This document shows, one piece after another, positions 27,266 to 35,624 of a DNA stretch of 64,000 nucleotides. The position numbers and the translations under genes are program-made. Origin of the DNA: CAVURS01 sp963795385 (GTDB taxonomy: Bacteria > Actinomycetota > Actinomycetes > Actinomycetales > CAVURS01). The DNA lies in the NCBI GenBank assembly GCA_963795385.1, contig CAWCHK010000014.1:558001-622000 (forward strand), given 5' to 3'. Each line of letters opens with the position of its first letter. Position 1 is the first letter of the stretch. The notes below the pieces were generated by a model. It ran no database searches. It saw only the letters and a list, made by a program, of their open reading frames with translations, and had not been told where the DNA came from.

Positions 27266-27681
27266 TGGGCGATCACACCCACCCGCACACCCACCCGCAC
27301 GGGCACGCGCACGGGCCCGCGTCCGGGCCCGAGCACCCGCACTCGCCGGAGCGGCGGCACGTGCCCCAGCGCGGTGCGGTGCTCGACATCGGCGGTGACG
27401 TGGGCGCCGTACTCGTCAACACCGGCCCGGCCCTGGAGGGGGCCGAGATCGAGCTGTACGACGAGCGGGGCGCCTACGTGATGCACACCGAGGTCCACGG
27501 TCGGGAGGTGTCCGGCAGCCTGCGCTACGCCGGCCTCTTCCCCACCGTGCTGGAGGGGACGTACCTGCTCGACACCGGTGACGGCACTCCGCGGGAGCGG
27601 GTCGTGGTCACCGGTGGGCAGGTCGCGACCGTCAGTCGTGTGCTCCCGGTACGTTCGGCGGGTTCGGCACTGTCGGCCTAG
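27265..27681 (+). CDS. His-rich N-terminus protein coupled to DUF4331
   Basis: This 138-residue protein starts with a dense His/Pro tract (MGDHTHPHTHPHGHAHG) that looks like a metal-binding tail. A beta-rich domain follows (VLDIGGDVGAVLVNTGPALE, then IELYDERGAYVMHTEVH), resembling a small prealbumin-like or phosphate-free binding fold. It overlaps the DUF4331 gene by one base and shares its unit. A role in metal binding or delivery to the DUF4331 protein is an inference. Confidence 0.75.
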   Translation: MGDHTHPHTHPHGHAHGPASGPEHPHSPERRHVPQRGAVLDIGGDVGAVLVNTGPALEGAEIELYDERGAYVMHTEVHGREVSGSLRYAGLFPTVLEGTYLLDTGDGTPRERVVVTGGQVATVSRVLPVRSAGSALSA

Positions 27682-27696
27682 TGCCGCAACGAGTTC

Positions 27697-27738
27697 GGGG
27701 CTCCCGGTGGCCTGCCCCTGTGGATCATCGGGAGTCCC
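27697..27738. terminator. Hairpin between the DUF4331 unit and the MFS gene
   Basis: GGGGCTCCCG (27697-27706) and CGGGAGTCCC (27729-27738) pair over 10 positions with one G-T pair and a 22-nt loop. The position between convergent genes suggests a bidirectional terminator. Confidence 0.55.
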
Positions 27739-27750
27739 GTCCGCTCACAC

Positions 27751-29220
27751 TCATCCGGCCTCGGCTGCCGCGGCCTTGGCCCGACCGGCCGCGCGGGTGA
27801 TGCCGGCCAGGGCCGCGACGCCGCCGGCGACCAGCAGGCCGATGCAGATGTAGATCGCGTGCCGGTACGCCGGTGTGAGCTCGGCCGGGTTGGCGTACTC
27901 GTCGCCGGTGAGCCCGACCAGCAGCGGCAGCGAGGCGATCGCCAGCAGGCCGCCGGTCCGCGAGACGGCGTTGTTGATGCCGCTGGCCGTGCCGGCGTAG
28001 CGGTCCGGCGCGGCGGCGAGCACGGTGCCGGTCAGCGGCGCGACCAGGGCGCAGAGGCCGAAGCCGAAGAGCACGATGCCGGGCAGCACCTGGGTGAGGT
28101 AGCCGGGATGGCGTCCGATGGTCGACAGCACCACCAGGCCGAGGGCGCAGACCAGCGAGCCGGTCCCGATCATCACCCGGGCGCCGATCCTGCTGGCCAG
28201 GTTGCCGGCCCGTTCGGACAGCAACAGCATCAGGACGCTGACCGGGACCGTGGCCGCGCCGGCCGCGACCGGTGAGTACCCGGCGCTCACCTGGAGCTGG
28301 ATGGCCAGGAACAGGAAGCAGCCGGAGAGCGCGGCGTACACCAGCAAGGTCACGAAGTTGACCACGGCGAAGTCCCGCGAGCTGAACAGCGTCAGCGGCA
28401 TCATCGGCATGGCCTGGCGGCGCTCGGCCACCACGAAGCCGACCAGGGCGGCGACGCCGACCACCGCGGAGGTCACGGTCATCGCGTCGGCGCCGTTGCT
28501 GCCCCAGGCCGTGAGCGCGTACGTCGTACCGGCCAGCCCGGTCGCCGCCAGCAGGACCCCCGTCGTGTCGAGGTGGTGCGAGGCCTCCGGGTCGCTGGAC
28601 TCCGGGATGACGCTGCGGCCCAGCAGGACCACGACGGCGGCGAGCGGCACGTTGAGCCAGAAGATGGTCCGCCAGTTCCACGCGACCAGCCAGCCGCCGA
28701 CGACCGGGCCCAGGGCCGTCGCGACGCCGGTGAGCCCGGACCAGGCACCGATCGCGCGCATCCGGTCCTCGGGGCGGAAGCTCGCCTGCAGGATGGCCAG
28801 GCTGCCCGGCGTCAGCAGGGCCGCCGCCACGCCCTGGAGGGCTCGAGCGGCGACCAGGGTCTGGATGTTCGGCGCGATCGCGCACAGGATCGAGCAGACG
28901 GCGAACCCGGTGATGCCGAGCAGATAGACCTTGCGCCGGCCCCACCGGTCGCCGAGCGAGCCGCCGAGCAGGATCAGCGCGGCCAGGGTGAGCGTGTACG
29001 CGCTGACGACCCACTGCAGGCCGGCGACGTCCGCGTGCAGCTTGCGGCCGATGGTCGGCAGCGCGACGTTGACGACGGTGCCGTCCAGGAAGGCGATGCC
29101 GGAGCCGAGGACGGTCGCCAGCAGGGTCAGCCGGCCGCGCCGGTCGGACATCGTCAGCTCGCTGGGTGCGGCGGCGACTGGGGGTTCGGTGGAGCCGGCG
29201 GGCTCGCGAGGAGTGCTCAC
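27751..29220 (-). CDS. MFS multidrug exporter, DHA2 (EmrB/QacA) type
   Basis: This 489-residue membrane protein has about 14 transmembrane helices, the number of the DHA2 drug:proton antiporters. Motif A is GGSLGDRWGRRKVYLLG between helices 2 and 3. An early helix has the pattern AFLDGTVVNVALPTI, which carries the acidic residue of motif D1. It starts with GTG 29218-29220. No regulator is adjacent, so the exported compound cannot be inferred. Confidence 0.9.
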   Translation of the reverse strand: MSTPREPAGSTEPPVAAAPSELTMSDRRGRLTLLATVLGSGIAFLDGTVVNVALPTIGRKLHADVAGLQWVVSAYTLTLAALILLGGSLGDRWGRRKVYLLGITGFAVCSILCAIAPNIQTLVAARALQGVAAALLTPGSLAILQASFRPEDRMRAIGAWSGLTGVATALGPVVGGWLVAWNWRTIFWLNVPLAAVVVLLGRSVIPESSDPEASHHLDTTGVLLAATGLAGTTYALTAWGSNGADAMTVTSAVVGVAALVGFVVAERRQAMPMMPLTLFSSRDFAVVNFVTLLVYAALSGCFLFLAIQLQVSAGYSPVAAGAATVPVSVLMLLLSERAGNLASRIGARVMIGTGSLVCALGLVVLSTIGRHPGYLTQVLPGIVLFGFGLCALVAPLTGTVLAAAPDRYAGTASGINNAVSRTGGLLAIASLPLLVGLTGDEYANPAELTPAYRHAIYICIGLLVAGGVAALAGITRAAGRAKAAAAEAG

Positions 29221-29254
29221 CCCAGGACGGTAACGGGCCCGGGGCGCGGTCCCG

Positions 29255-30010
29255 CTAGGACTTGAGGGCCGCCAGCGTCTGCGCGCTGACCCGGCCGGTC
29301 ACCTTCAGGTGGTGGTGCCGCTGGAAGTTCGACACGGCGGCCTTGGTCTGCGGGCCGTACATGCCGTCGGCTGTGATGTGCAGGAGTCGCTGCACGACCT
29401 TGACCAGCGAGCCGCGGCTGCCGACCGCGAGGTCGACCTTCTTGGCCTGGTGCTTGGTCGCCTTGTGCTTGGTCGCCTTGTGGACCGCCTTGTGATGGCT
29501 CTTCGCCTTGGCGGAGGAGGCGGTCGAGTGCATCGGCCGGCGGAACTCCTCGGCGACCCACATCTTGCCCTTGACGACGACGACCGCGACCCCGATCTGG
29601 GTGAAGTCGGTGTCCAGCATGTTGTCCCGGTGGTGCGGCGACGCGTAGAACGCCGCCTCCAGGCTCGAGTCGGAGTAGCCCACGCCGACGTTCTCGCCGA
29701 GGTAGCGCCAGTTGCTGACCGAGGACGCCAGCTTGGGGTTGTGGGCGAGCGTGTTGGACTTCGCCATCTGCTGGGCCCAGCGCAGCGCCGCGGCGTTCAT
29801 CTCGCTGCTCACCGCGAGCTTGGGCCGGTGGTGCGCCACCCGCTGCTTGTTGATCGCGTTGACGAAGTACGACGCGTTGCTGGTGGTAGCCGCGTGGGCT
29901 GCCGGGCTGCCGGTGCCGGCGACGAGCGCGGTCGCCACGATGCCGGCGGCGGCGAGCATCGCGAGGCCCTTGGTGGGTGCGGCAGACACGGCAGGCTGGT
30001 TCGGCAGCAC
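29255..30010 (-). CDS. Secreted CAP/SCP-domain protein with peptidoglycan-binding repeat
   Basis: This 251-residue exported protein has a signal peptide (cleavage near residue 40, GSPAAHAA), a CAP domain (about 45-160; SSEMNAAALRWAQQMA, YLGENVGVGY, SPHHRDNMLDTDF) and a basic linker of KATKHKATKH-type. A C-terminal PG-binding domain follows (about 190-250; VDLAVGSRGSLVKVVQRLL, then TADGMYGPQTKAAVSNFQ). The linker and PG domain suggest attachment to the wall. The GTG start has GGAGAG about seven bases upstream. A small hairpin (30038-30062) sits in the 5' leader. Confidence 0.87.
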   Translation of the reverse strand: MLPNQPAVSAAPTKGLAMLAAAGIVATALVAGTGSPAAHAATTSNASYFVNAINKQRVAHHRPKLAVSSEMNAAALRWAQQMAKSNTLAHNPKLASSVSNWRYLGENVGVGYSDSSLEAAFYASPHHRDNMLDTDFTQIGVAVVVVKGKMWVAEEFRRPMHSTASSAKAKSHHKAVHKATKHKATKHQAKKVDLAVGSRGSLVKVVQRLLHITADGMYGPQTKAAVSNFQRHHHLKVTGRVSAQTLAALKS

Positions 30011-30037
30011 GATCGGGCTCTCCTCGGTGCTTGCTGG

Positions 30038-30062
30038 GGGACTTACGGAGTTCTTGTCCCCT
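30038..30062 (-). promoter_or_regulatory. Leader hairpin upstream of the CAP-domain gene
   Basis: In the minus-strand leader GGGGAC (30057-30062) pairs with GTCCCC (30038-30043) around a 13-nt loop, ending 28 bases before the GTG start. It does not match a riboswitch class I recognise. Confidence 0.35.
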
Positions 30063-30092
30063 TATGGATCGCCCGCGAATGACTAGTACTGC

Positions 30093-30146
30093 ATAGCCCG
30101 TCTGAGTGATGACGCTGCGCAATCAGCCCATAGCCCGTTCGAGTGA
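30093..30146. repeat. 18-bp direct repeat in the divergent promoter region
   Basis: CATAGCCCGTCTGAGTGA (30093-30110) recurs as CATAGCCCGTTCGAGTGA (30129-30146) with two mismatches and a 36-base period. It lies between the CAP-domain gene and the Fpg-family gene and may be a tandem regulator-binding site. Confidence 0.55.
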
Positions 30147-30177
30147 CGGCCATCCGTGGGCACGGCAGACTGTGACC

Positions 30178-31038
30178 GTGCCCGAGCTGCCGGAGGTCGA
30201 AGCCCTCGTCGGTTTCCTGCGCGAGCGGACCTCCGGGCTCGTGGTCGCGCGGGTCGACGTGGGCAACATCAGCGTCCTGAAGACCTACGACCCGCCCCCG
30301 ACGGCGCTGGCCGGGCTGCCGGTGACGGGCGTCGCGCGGTTCGGGAAGTTCATCGACGTCGAGGCTGAGGGGCTGCACCTGGTCTTCCACCTGGCCCGGG
30401 CCGGCTGGCTGCGCTGGTCGGACAAGCTCGCGACGGCACCGCTGCGGCCGGGCAAGAGCCCGATCGGGTTGCGCGTGGCGCTCTCGGACGGGTCGGGCTT
30501 CGACCTGACCGAGGCCGGGACCCGCAAGCGGCTGGCGGCGTACATCGTGCGGGACCCGCAGCTGGTGCCGGGCATCGCGACGCTGGGGCCGGACCCGCTG
30601 GACCCGGCGTTCGACCGGGCCGCCCTGGCGGGACTGCTGGCCGGGCGGCGCTCGCAGGTCAAGGGGGTGCTGCGGGACCAGTCGCTGCTGGCCGGGGTCG
30701 GCAACGCGTACAGCGACGAGGTCCTGCACGCGGCCAAGCTGTCGCCGTACGCGGTGGCCGGCTCACTGACCGACGAGCAGGTGGACCGGCTGTACGACGC
30801 GCTCCGGACGGTGCTGACGTCGGCGATCGCGGCGGCCTGGGGCAAGCCGGCCAAGGAGCTCAAGGACGCCAAGCGGGCCGGGATGGCGGTGCACGGGCGG
30901 GCCGGGCTGCCGTGCCCGGTGTGCGGCGACACGGTGCGCGAGGTGTCGTTCGCGGACCGGTCCCTGCAGTACTGCCCAACCTGCCAGACCGGCGGCAAGC
31001 CCCTGGCCGACCGCCGCCTGTCCCGCCTCCTCAAATAA
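30178..31038 (+). CDS. Fpg/Nei-family DNA glycosylase
   Basis: This 286-residue base-excision repair enzyme starts with PELPEVE after the initiator; the N-terminal Pro is the nucleophile in this family. Further features are the catalytic-loop Lys near residue 60 (ARFGKFIDVE), the helix-two-turn-helix VKGVLRDQSLLAGVGNAYSDE, and a C-terminal zinc finger with CPVCGD and CPTCQTGG. It excises oxidised bases and nicks the abasic site. The GTG at 30178 gives the expected N-terminus, which fixes the start. Its end faces ogt across a large inverted repeat, so two DNA-repair genes converge here. Confidence 0.93.
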   Translation: MPELPEVEALVGFLRERTSGLVVARVDVGNISVLKTYDPPPTALAGLPVTGVARFGKFIDVEAEGLHLVFHLARAGWLRWSDKLATAPLRPGKSPIGLRVALSDGSGFDLTEAGTRKRLAAYIVRDPQLVPGIATLGPDPLDPAFDRAALAGLLAGRRSQVKGVLRDQSLLAGVGNAYSDEVLHAAKLSPYAVAGSLTDEQVDRLYDALRTVLTSAIAAAWGKPAKELKDAKRAGMAVHGRAGLPCPVCGDTVREVSFADRSLQYCPTCQTGGKPLADRRLSRLLK

Positions 31039-31058
31039 CCCCCGCCTGACCCCCCGCC

Positions 31059-31168
31059 TGTCTTGGCCGTCGGTTCCGGGTTTGGCGGTCGAGTCCGGGT
31101 TTTTGGGCCCCGAATCAGGTCCTGGAACCCGGACCCGACCGCCAAACCCGGAGTGGACGGCCAAGACA
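31059..31168. repeat. Large inverted repeat between Fpg-family gene and ogt
   Basis: Arms at 31059-31101 and 31126-31168 match at 39 of 43 positions when one is reverse-complemented (outer part TGTCTTGGCCGTC against GACGGCCAAGACA). A 24-base centre joins them. Inside each arm TCCGGGTTT-like runs repeat. It fills the gap between two convergent genes, so a bidirectional terminator is likely; the length is more than a simple terminator needs and could indicate a dispersed repeat element. Confidence 0.8.
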
Positions 31169-31187
31169 AGCAGGGGGCGGAGGTGGG

Positions 31188-31808
31188 TCAGGCGGCGGGG
31201 TGGGTGGCCTCGAGCTGTAGGAGGTAGGCCTTGGCGGGCAGGCCGCCGGCGTACCCCGTCAGCGCTCCGGAGCCGGACAGGACCCGGTGGCAGGGGAGCA
31301 CGATGCACAGCGGGTTCGCCCCGAGGGCCGCGCCGACCGCCCGGGCCGCCTTCGGCCGTCCGACCACCGAGGCCAGCGCGCCGTACGACGTCCGCTCGCC
31401 GTACGGCGTCGAGGCGGCCAGTGCCGGGAGGACCTCGCGCTGGAACGGCGTCGCCAGCGTCAGGTCGACCGCCAGGTCCTCGAAGCCGTGCCGCCGCCCG
31501 GACAGGTACCCGTCGAACGCCGCCCGCACCTCATCCAGGGCCCGGGCGTCGCGGACCACGCGCGGGGACACCAGCCGGGACAGCCGCTGCAGCACCGTGT
31601 CCTCGGCCACATCGTCCGGCGCGAAGGAGGACGCGAGCAGCCGCCCGTCCGCCCGCACCGCCAGCAGCAGCCGCCCGACCGCGGTGTCGTGCGCGACGTA
31701 TGAGACGTCGCCGTGCAGCTGAGGGGGCCGCAGACCCGGGGGCTCGACCCCGGCCCGCAACCTGCGCTCCAGCTCCAGCTCGCTCGTGTCACTCGCTTGG
31801 GTACTCAT
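31188..31808 (-). CDS. ogt: Methylated-DNA-protein-cysteine methyltransferase
   Basis: This 206-residue protein removes alkyl groups from O6-alkylguanine by irreversible transfer to its active Cys. The active site reads IVLPCHRVL. The helix-turn-helix segment TPYGERTSYGALASVVGRPKAARAVG binds DNA. The ATG at 31806-31808 overlaps the stop of the sigma-factor gene (ATGA), which means the repair protein is translationally coupled to a transcription factor. The role of that coupling is not established. Confidence 0.93.
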   Translation of the reverse strand: MSTQASDTSELELERRLRAGVEPPGLRPPQLHGDVSYVAHDTAVGRLLLAVRADGRLLASSFAPDDVAEDTVLQRLSRLVSPRVVRDARALDEVRAAFDGYLSGRRHGFEDLAVDLTLATPFQREVLPALAASTPYGERTSYGALASVVGRPKAARAVGAALGANPLCIVLPCHRVLSGSGALTGYAGGLPAKAYLLQLEATHPAA

Positions 31809-32293
31809 CGGTCAACCTCGTCTCGTAGGGCGGCCAGCGCGTCGCTGACCAGCCGTCGGGTCGCGGCCGGGGTCGTGCCCATGGCCGCGGCGACCCCCGC
31901 ATGGTCCAGATCGGCGACGTAGCGCAGGGCGATGGCCTCGCGCTGTCGCGGTGGCAAGGCCCGAACCCGTTGCCACAGACGGGAATCCGTGGCAGTGAGG
32001 AGATCATCGGGCCCGGGAGTCCGCCCCGACGGCTCCGGCAGCTCGTCGACCGGCAGAGGTCGACGGCGCCGGGACCGGTGGCCGTCCATCGCGCATCGAG
32101 CCGTGATGGTCATCAGCCACGAGCGCAGGTTGGCTGCGCTCTTCAGTCGCGGGTACGCCGCCAGCGCCTGGGTCCAGGCCTGCTGGGCCACGTCGTCTCC
32201 CTCGCCGGGCCCGGAGAGCGAGTGGGCCAGGCGAGCGACGTCGCGCCAGTGAGCATCGACCAGATGCTGGAACGGCGGCAGGGTCACGCTCAT
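31805..32293 (-). CDS. ECF-type sigma factor coupled to ogt
   Basis: This 162-residue protein is a short sigma-70 factor. Region 2 covers about residues 10-75 (WRDVARLAHSLSG, then LRSWLMTITARCAMDGHR). Region 4 covers about 105-160 (ALPPRQREAIALRYVADLDH, VAAAMGTTPAATRRL). No anti-sigma gene is adjacent; the upstream gene is a DUF4184 membrane protein that overlaps it by ATGA. Start at 32291-32293 was chosen for that overlap and for family length. A longer frame runs antisense to nothing conserved. Confidence 0.87.
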   Translation of the reverse strand: MSVTLPPFQHLVDAHWRDVARLAHSLSGPGEGDDVAQQAWTQALAAYPRLKSAANLRSWLMTITARCAMDGHRSRRRRPLPVDELPEPSGRTPGPDDLLTATDSRLWQRVRALPPRQREAIALRYVADLDHAGVAAAMGTTPAATRRLVSDALAALRDEVDR

Positions 32294-33120
32294 GGAACGT
32301 TGGCCGGCTCGCGGCTGTGAGGTCGCGCGGCGAGGTGCAGAGCGGTCCGCGCGACCGACCACACGATCGACCACAGGGCGAGGCAGGCCAGCAGCGCGCC
32401 CCCGGCGTCCTTGATCGTCGTCGACCACACCAGCAGGTGCCCATGGTGCGGGCCGGACGCCGACCGCCACGCTGCCCAGCCGGTCACCAGCGTGACGGCC
32501 GCGGTCGCCGCGACGACGACGACGCGCACGTGCGGCCCCACCTGCGCCGCCGTCCGGGGCGCGGGCTGTGTGCGCCGCCACCGGACCAGGAGGTACCAGC
32601 CCACGATCGCCAGCCCGACCACGGAGGAGATCCCCTGCAGCCAGTCGTACGCCGCGTGCCGGGCGAACCGGTCGGACAGCGCCGCCCAGTGCAGGGCGAC
32701 GAAGCCGTCCTCGTGGGTGAAGGCGTCCCAGCCCAGGTGGGTGGCCAGGCCGACCAGCTCGGACAGCACCACCCAAGCGGTCCAGCGCGCGAGCGAGCGC
32801 GCCCGCCCCGGGCCACCGCCGCGCCAGGCCGCTCGAGCCGACCGCCAGCCGGACGTCCCGCAGCGGCTGGCCGCTGCGGGCCACAGCGGAGCGAGCCCGG
32901 GCCGCAGCAGGACCCACCAGGCGAGCAGCAGCCCGGTGCCGAGCAGGAAGTCCGGCCACAGGATCGCCTGCAGCGGATGGGTCTGCTCGTGGGTCAGCCC
33001 GACCGGCAGGAAGGACGGCAGGTCGGGGGCCATCGACCCGGTCAGCAGGGCCGCACTCACCCAGGACCCCCGCCGGAGCAGCGGCAGCACCGCGGCGGGG
33101 TGGCTGGCGGTGAACGGCAC
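32290..33120 (-). CDS. DUF4184 family membrane protein
   Basis: This 276-residue protein matches DUF4184: MPFTASHPAAVLPLLRRG, ALLTGSMAPDLPSFLP and a conserved H-rich GWDAFTHEDGF region. It has about five or six hydrophobic segments. The family is uncharacterised. It starts at GTG 33118-33120 and forms a three-gene unit with the sigma factor and ogt, with ATGA overlaps at both junctions. Since no classical anti-sigma is present, a regulatory role for this membrane protein is possible but only inferred. Confidence 0.85.
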   Translation of the reverse strand: MPFTASHPAAVLPLLRRGSWVSAALLTGSMAPDLPSFLPVGLTHEQTHPLQAILWPDFLLGTGLLLAWWVLLRPGLAPLWPAAASRCGTSGWRSARAAWRGGGPGRARSLARWTAWVVLSELVGLATHLGWDAFTHEDGFVALHWAALSDRFARHAAYDWLQGISSVVGLAIVGWYLLVRWRRTQPAPRTAAQVGPHVRVVVVAATAAVTLVTGWAAWRSASGPHHGHLLVWSTTIKDAGGALLACLALWSIVWSVARTALHLAARPHSREPANVP

Positions 33121-33172
33121 CCGTCCAGTGTGCGGGGTCCCGGATGTCGCGAGGGCGAGATGCCGGGGTCCC

Positions 33173-34075
33173 TCAGGCCCAGGTGCTGGTCCCGGCGGGG
33201 ATCACCAGCGCCGGCACCGGCGTGTGCCGCAGGATCTTGCTCGCCGTGGAGCCGAGGAACACCCGGGCGAGCGGCCCCAGCCGGCTGGACCCGAAGACGA
33301 GGACGTCGCCGGGCGTCCACGGCAGGCCGCGCAGCGCACCGTCCCAGCCCTTGCCGCGCGCGACCACCGTGTCGACGTTGCCGACGCCGGCCTCCTTGGC
33401 GATCGACATGGCCTCGTCGTGCAGGCCCGCAGCCTGCTCGGCCATCTGGGCCGCCACCAGATCCTCGGCGTCGAAGCCGACCTCGGGCGGGTACATCGTC
33501 TCCGCGCGCGGCACGAAGGTCGCGACCCGCAGGTCCAGGCCGAACCGCTCGGCCAGAGCGGCCGCCGCGGCGAGCGCCTCGCGCGAGCGGTCGGTCCCGG
33601 CGAAGGCGCAGGTGAGCCGGTCGAAGCACGCGTCCGGACCGCCGGCGTAGCCCTGCGGCGCGAGCAGCAACGGCGTCGGCGAGGAGTGCAGCAGCCGCTC
33701 GGCGACGCTGCCCATGAGCCAGGAGCCATCGGTGGCCGCGCGGGCCGAACCGAGGACGAGGACGTCCGCCGCAGCGTCGTCGGCCGCCGAGACCAGCCCA
33801 GCGGCCACCGACCCGGACTCGACCCGGCGGAACGCCGTGGCCGCCGGGTTGTGCGGGGACAGCACGCTGCCTGCCCGCCCGCGCGCCTCGGCGGCGACCG
33901 TGTCCAGCCAGTCCCGGTACTCCAGGTCGACCCGGGCGATGCCGGGGTGGTCGGAGACCGGGGGCAGGACCGCGACGACCACCAGCTCGGCACCCGTCGT
34001 ACGGCGCAGGGTGGCGGCCAGAACGAGGGCCTCCGGGCTGTCGTCCCCGCCGCGGTAGGCGACGACCGCCTTCAC
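33173..34075 (-). CDS. Tandem universal stress protein (UspA x2)
   Basis: This 300-residue cytoplasmic protein has two UspA domains (about residues 1-145 and 155-300). Each has the ATP-binding motif G-2x-G-9x-G(S/T): GSARAATDGSWLMGS and GSSRLGPLARVFLGS. Such proteins bind ATP and affect growth under stress or hypoxia in actinobacteria. The GTG start overlaps the permease stop (GTGA), so it is coupled to amino-acid transport; an accessory role for the transporter is possible. Confidence 0.9.
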   Translation of the reverse strand: MKAVVAYRGGDDSPEALVLAATLRRTTGAELVVVAVLPPVSDHPGIARVDLEYRDWLDTVAAEARGRAGSVLSPHNPAATAFRRVESGSVAAGLVSAADDAAADVLVLGSARAATDGSWLMGSVAERLLHSSPTPLLLAPQGYAGGPDACFDRLTCAFAGTDRSREALAAAAALAERFGLDLRVATFVPRAETMYPPEVGFDAEDLVAAQMAEQAAGLHDEAMSIAKEAGVGNVDTVVARGKGWDGALRGLPWTPGDVLVFGSSRLGPLARVFLGSTASKILRHTPVPALVIPAGTSTWA

Positions 34076-35556
34076 TCCTTGCTCCAGCCGGCCTCGAGGT
34101 CCTCGTCCGGCTCGCGCAGGACGGAGTGCTTGTGGCTGTAGAGGAAGTAGAAGACCAGAGCGCCGCCGACCCAGGGGATGACGTAGGACCAGGTGATGAA
34201 CGGGATGGTCTTCGCGACGTAGAGGCAGGCGGCGATCGACAGGATCGGCACGACCGGGTAGAGCGGCACCCGGAAGCCGCGCTCCAGGTCCGGGCGCGAG
34301 CGGCGCAGGATGATCACGGTCGCCGAGACCACCATGAAGGCGGCCAGCGTCCCGATGCTCACCAGGTCCCAGAGCTTGTCGATCGGCACCACGGCGGCCA
34401 GCACGCCGATGAAGGCGCAGGTGACCAGCGTGTTCTTCAGCGGCGACATGGTCTTCTCGTCGACCGTCTTGAAGACCGGCGGCAGCATGCCGTCGCGGCC
34501 CATGGCGAACAGGATCCGGGTCTGACCGTAGATCGTCACCAGGGTCACCGAGAAGATCGAGATGACGGCACCCGCGGACAGGATGATGGCCGGGGCCGAG
34601 GTGCCCGTGACGTCCTTCAGGATCTGGGCCAGGCCGGCCTCCTGGCCGTCGAACATCCCCGCCTTCTGCGCGCCGAGCGCGGCCAGCGCGACGAGGCAGT
34701 AGAACGTCGTGACGATGACCAGCGCGCCGACGATGGCCTTGGGGATCGTCTTGCCCGGGTTCTTCACCTCCTCGCTCGCGGTCGAGACGGCGTCCAGGCC
34801 GAGGAAGGTGAAGAAGATCGGCGGCAGCGCCGCGCTGATCCCGGACAGGCCGTGCGGGCTGAACGGCTTGAGGTTGCCGCTCCGGAACGCCGTGATCGCG
34901 ATCAGGACGAACATCAGCAGGACGCCGAGCTTGACCATCACCATGATGGCGTTGGCCCGGGCCGACTCCTTGGCGCCGCGCACCAGCAGGGCGCAGCACA
35001 TGCCGACGAGGACGACGGCGGGCAGGTTGATCCAGCCCGGGTCCTTGGCCATCGGCCCGGCGCTGAGGACGTGCGGCAGGGTGAAGTGGAAGACGTCGCC
35101 GAGCAGCTCGTTGAAGTACTCGGCCCAGCCGACCGACGTGGCCGCCCCGGCGACGCCGTACTCGAGGATCAGGCACCACCCGACGACGTACGCCGGCAGC
35201 TCGCCGAGCGAGGCGAAGGCGTAGGAGTACGCCGAGCCGGAGACCGGGATGGTCGAGGCGACCTCGGCGTAGCAGAGCGCGGTGAGGCCGGCGACGATGC
35301 CGACGAAGACGAACGACACCAGGACCGCCGGCCCCGCGTCCGGCACCGTCTGGGCCAGGACGAAGAAGATGCCGGTGCCGATCGTGGCGCCGACGCCGAA
35401 CATCATCAGCTGGAACGTGCCGATCGAGCGGCTGAGCTCCGAGCCGCCGCTGCCGGCGTCCGCGGAGTCGCGCTCGGCACTGTCGGCGATCATCTTGTCG
35501 ACGGACTTCTTGCGGAGATAGGGGCTGGACGGACGCGTCTGCGTGTCGCTGCTCAT
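34072..35556 (-). CDS. APC-superfamily amino-acid permease (cationic amino acid type)
   Basis: This 494-residue membrane protein has at least 12 transmembrane segments. Helix 1 carries the substrate-site signature GVGATIGTGIFFVLAQ, and the first half ends with SGSAYSYAFASLGELPAYVVGW. Pattern and length fit the CAT subfamily (basic amino acids) though the substrate is not proven. GGGAGG lies five to six bases before the ATG at 35554-35556. It is followed by a coupled UspA gene. A 24-bp palindrome lies 69 bases upstream of the start. Confidence 0.9.
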   Translation of the reverse strand: MSSDTQTRPSSPYLRKKSVDKMIADSAERDSADAGSGGSELSRSIGTFQLMMFGVGATIGTGIFFVLAQTVPDAGPAVLVSFVFVGIVAGLTALCYAEVASTIPVSGSAYSYAFASLGELPAYVVGWCLILEYGVAGAATSVGWAEYFNELLGDVFHFTLPHVLSAGPMAKDPGWINLPAVVLVGMCCALLVRGAKESARANAIMVMVKLGVLLMFVLIAITAFRSGNLKPFSPHGLSGISAALPPIFFTFLGLDAVSTASEEVKNPGKTIPKAIVGALVIVTTFYCLVALAALGAQKAGMFDGQEAGLAQILKDVTGTSAPAIILSAGAVISIFSVTLVTIYGQTRILFAMGRDGMLPPVFKTVDEKTMSPLKNTLVTCAFIGVLAAVVPIDKLWDLVSIGTLAAFMVVSATVIILRRSRPDLERGFRVPLYPVVPILSIAACLYVAKTIPFITWSYVIPWVGGALVFYFLYSHKHSVLREPDEDLEAGWSKE

Positions 35557-35624
35557 GAAGGCCTCCCTGCGGCTGGGCGTCACAGTGGCAGTGATCCGCA
35601 ACCCGGCAATACGTGTGATTGCAC

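Noticed and set aside
30038..30062. Cyclic-di-AMP (ydaO-type) riboswitch before the CAP-domain gene
   Set aside because: CAP/wall-hydrolase genes of actinobacteria can have one, but only a single 6-bp hairpin is present and the conserved core is missing.
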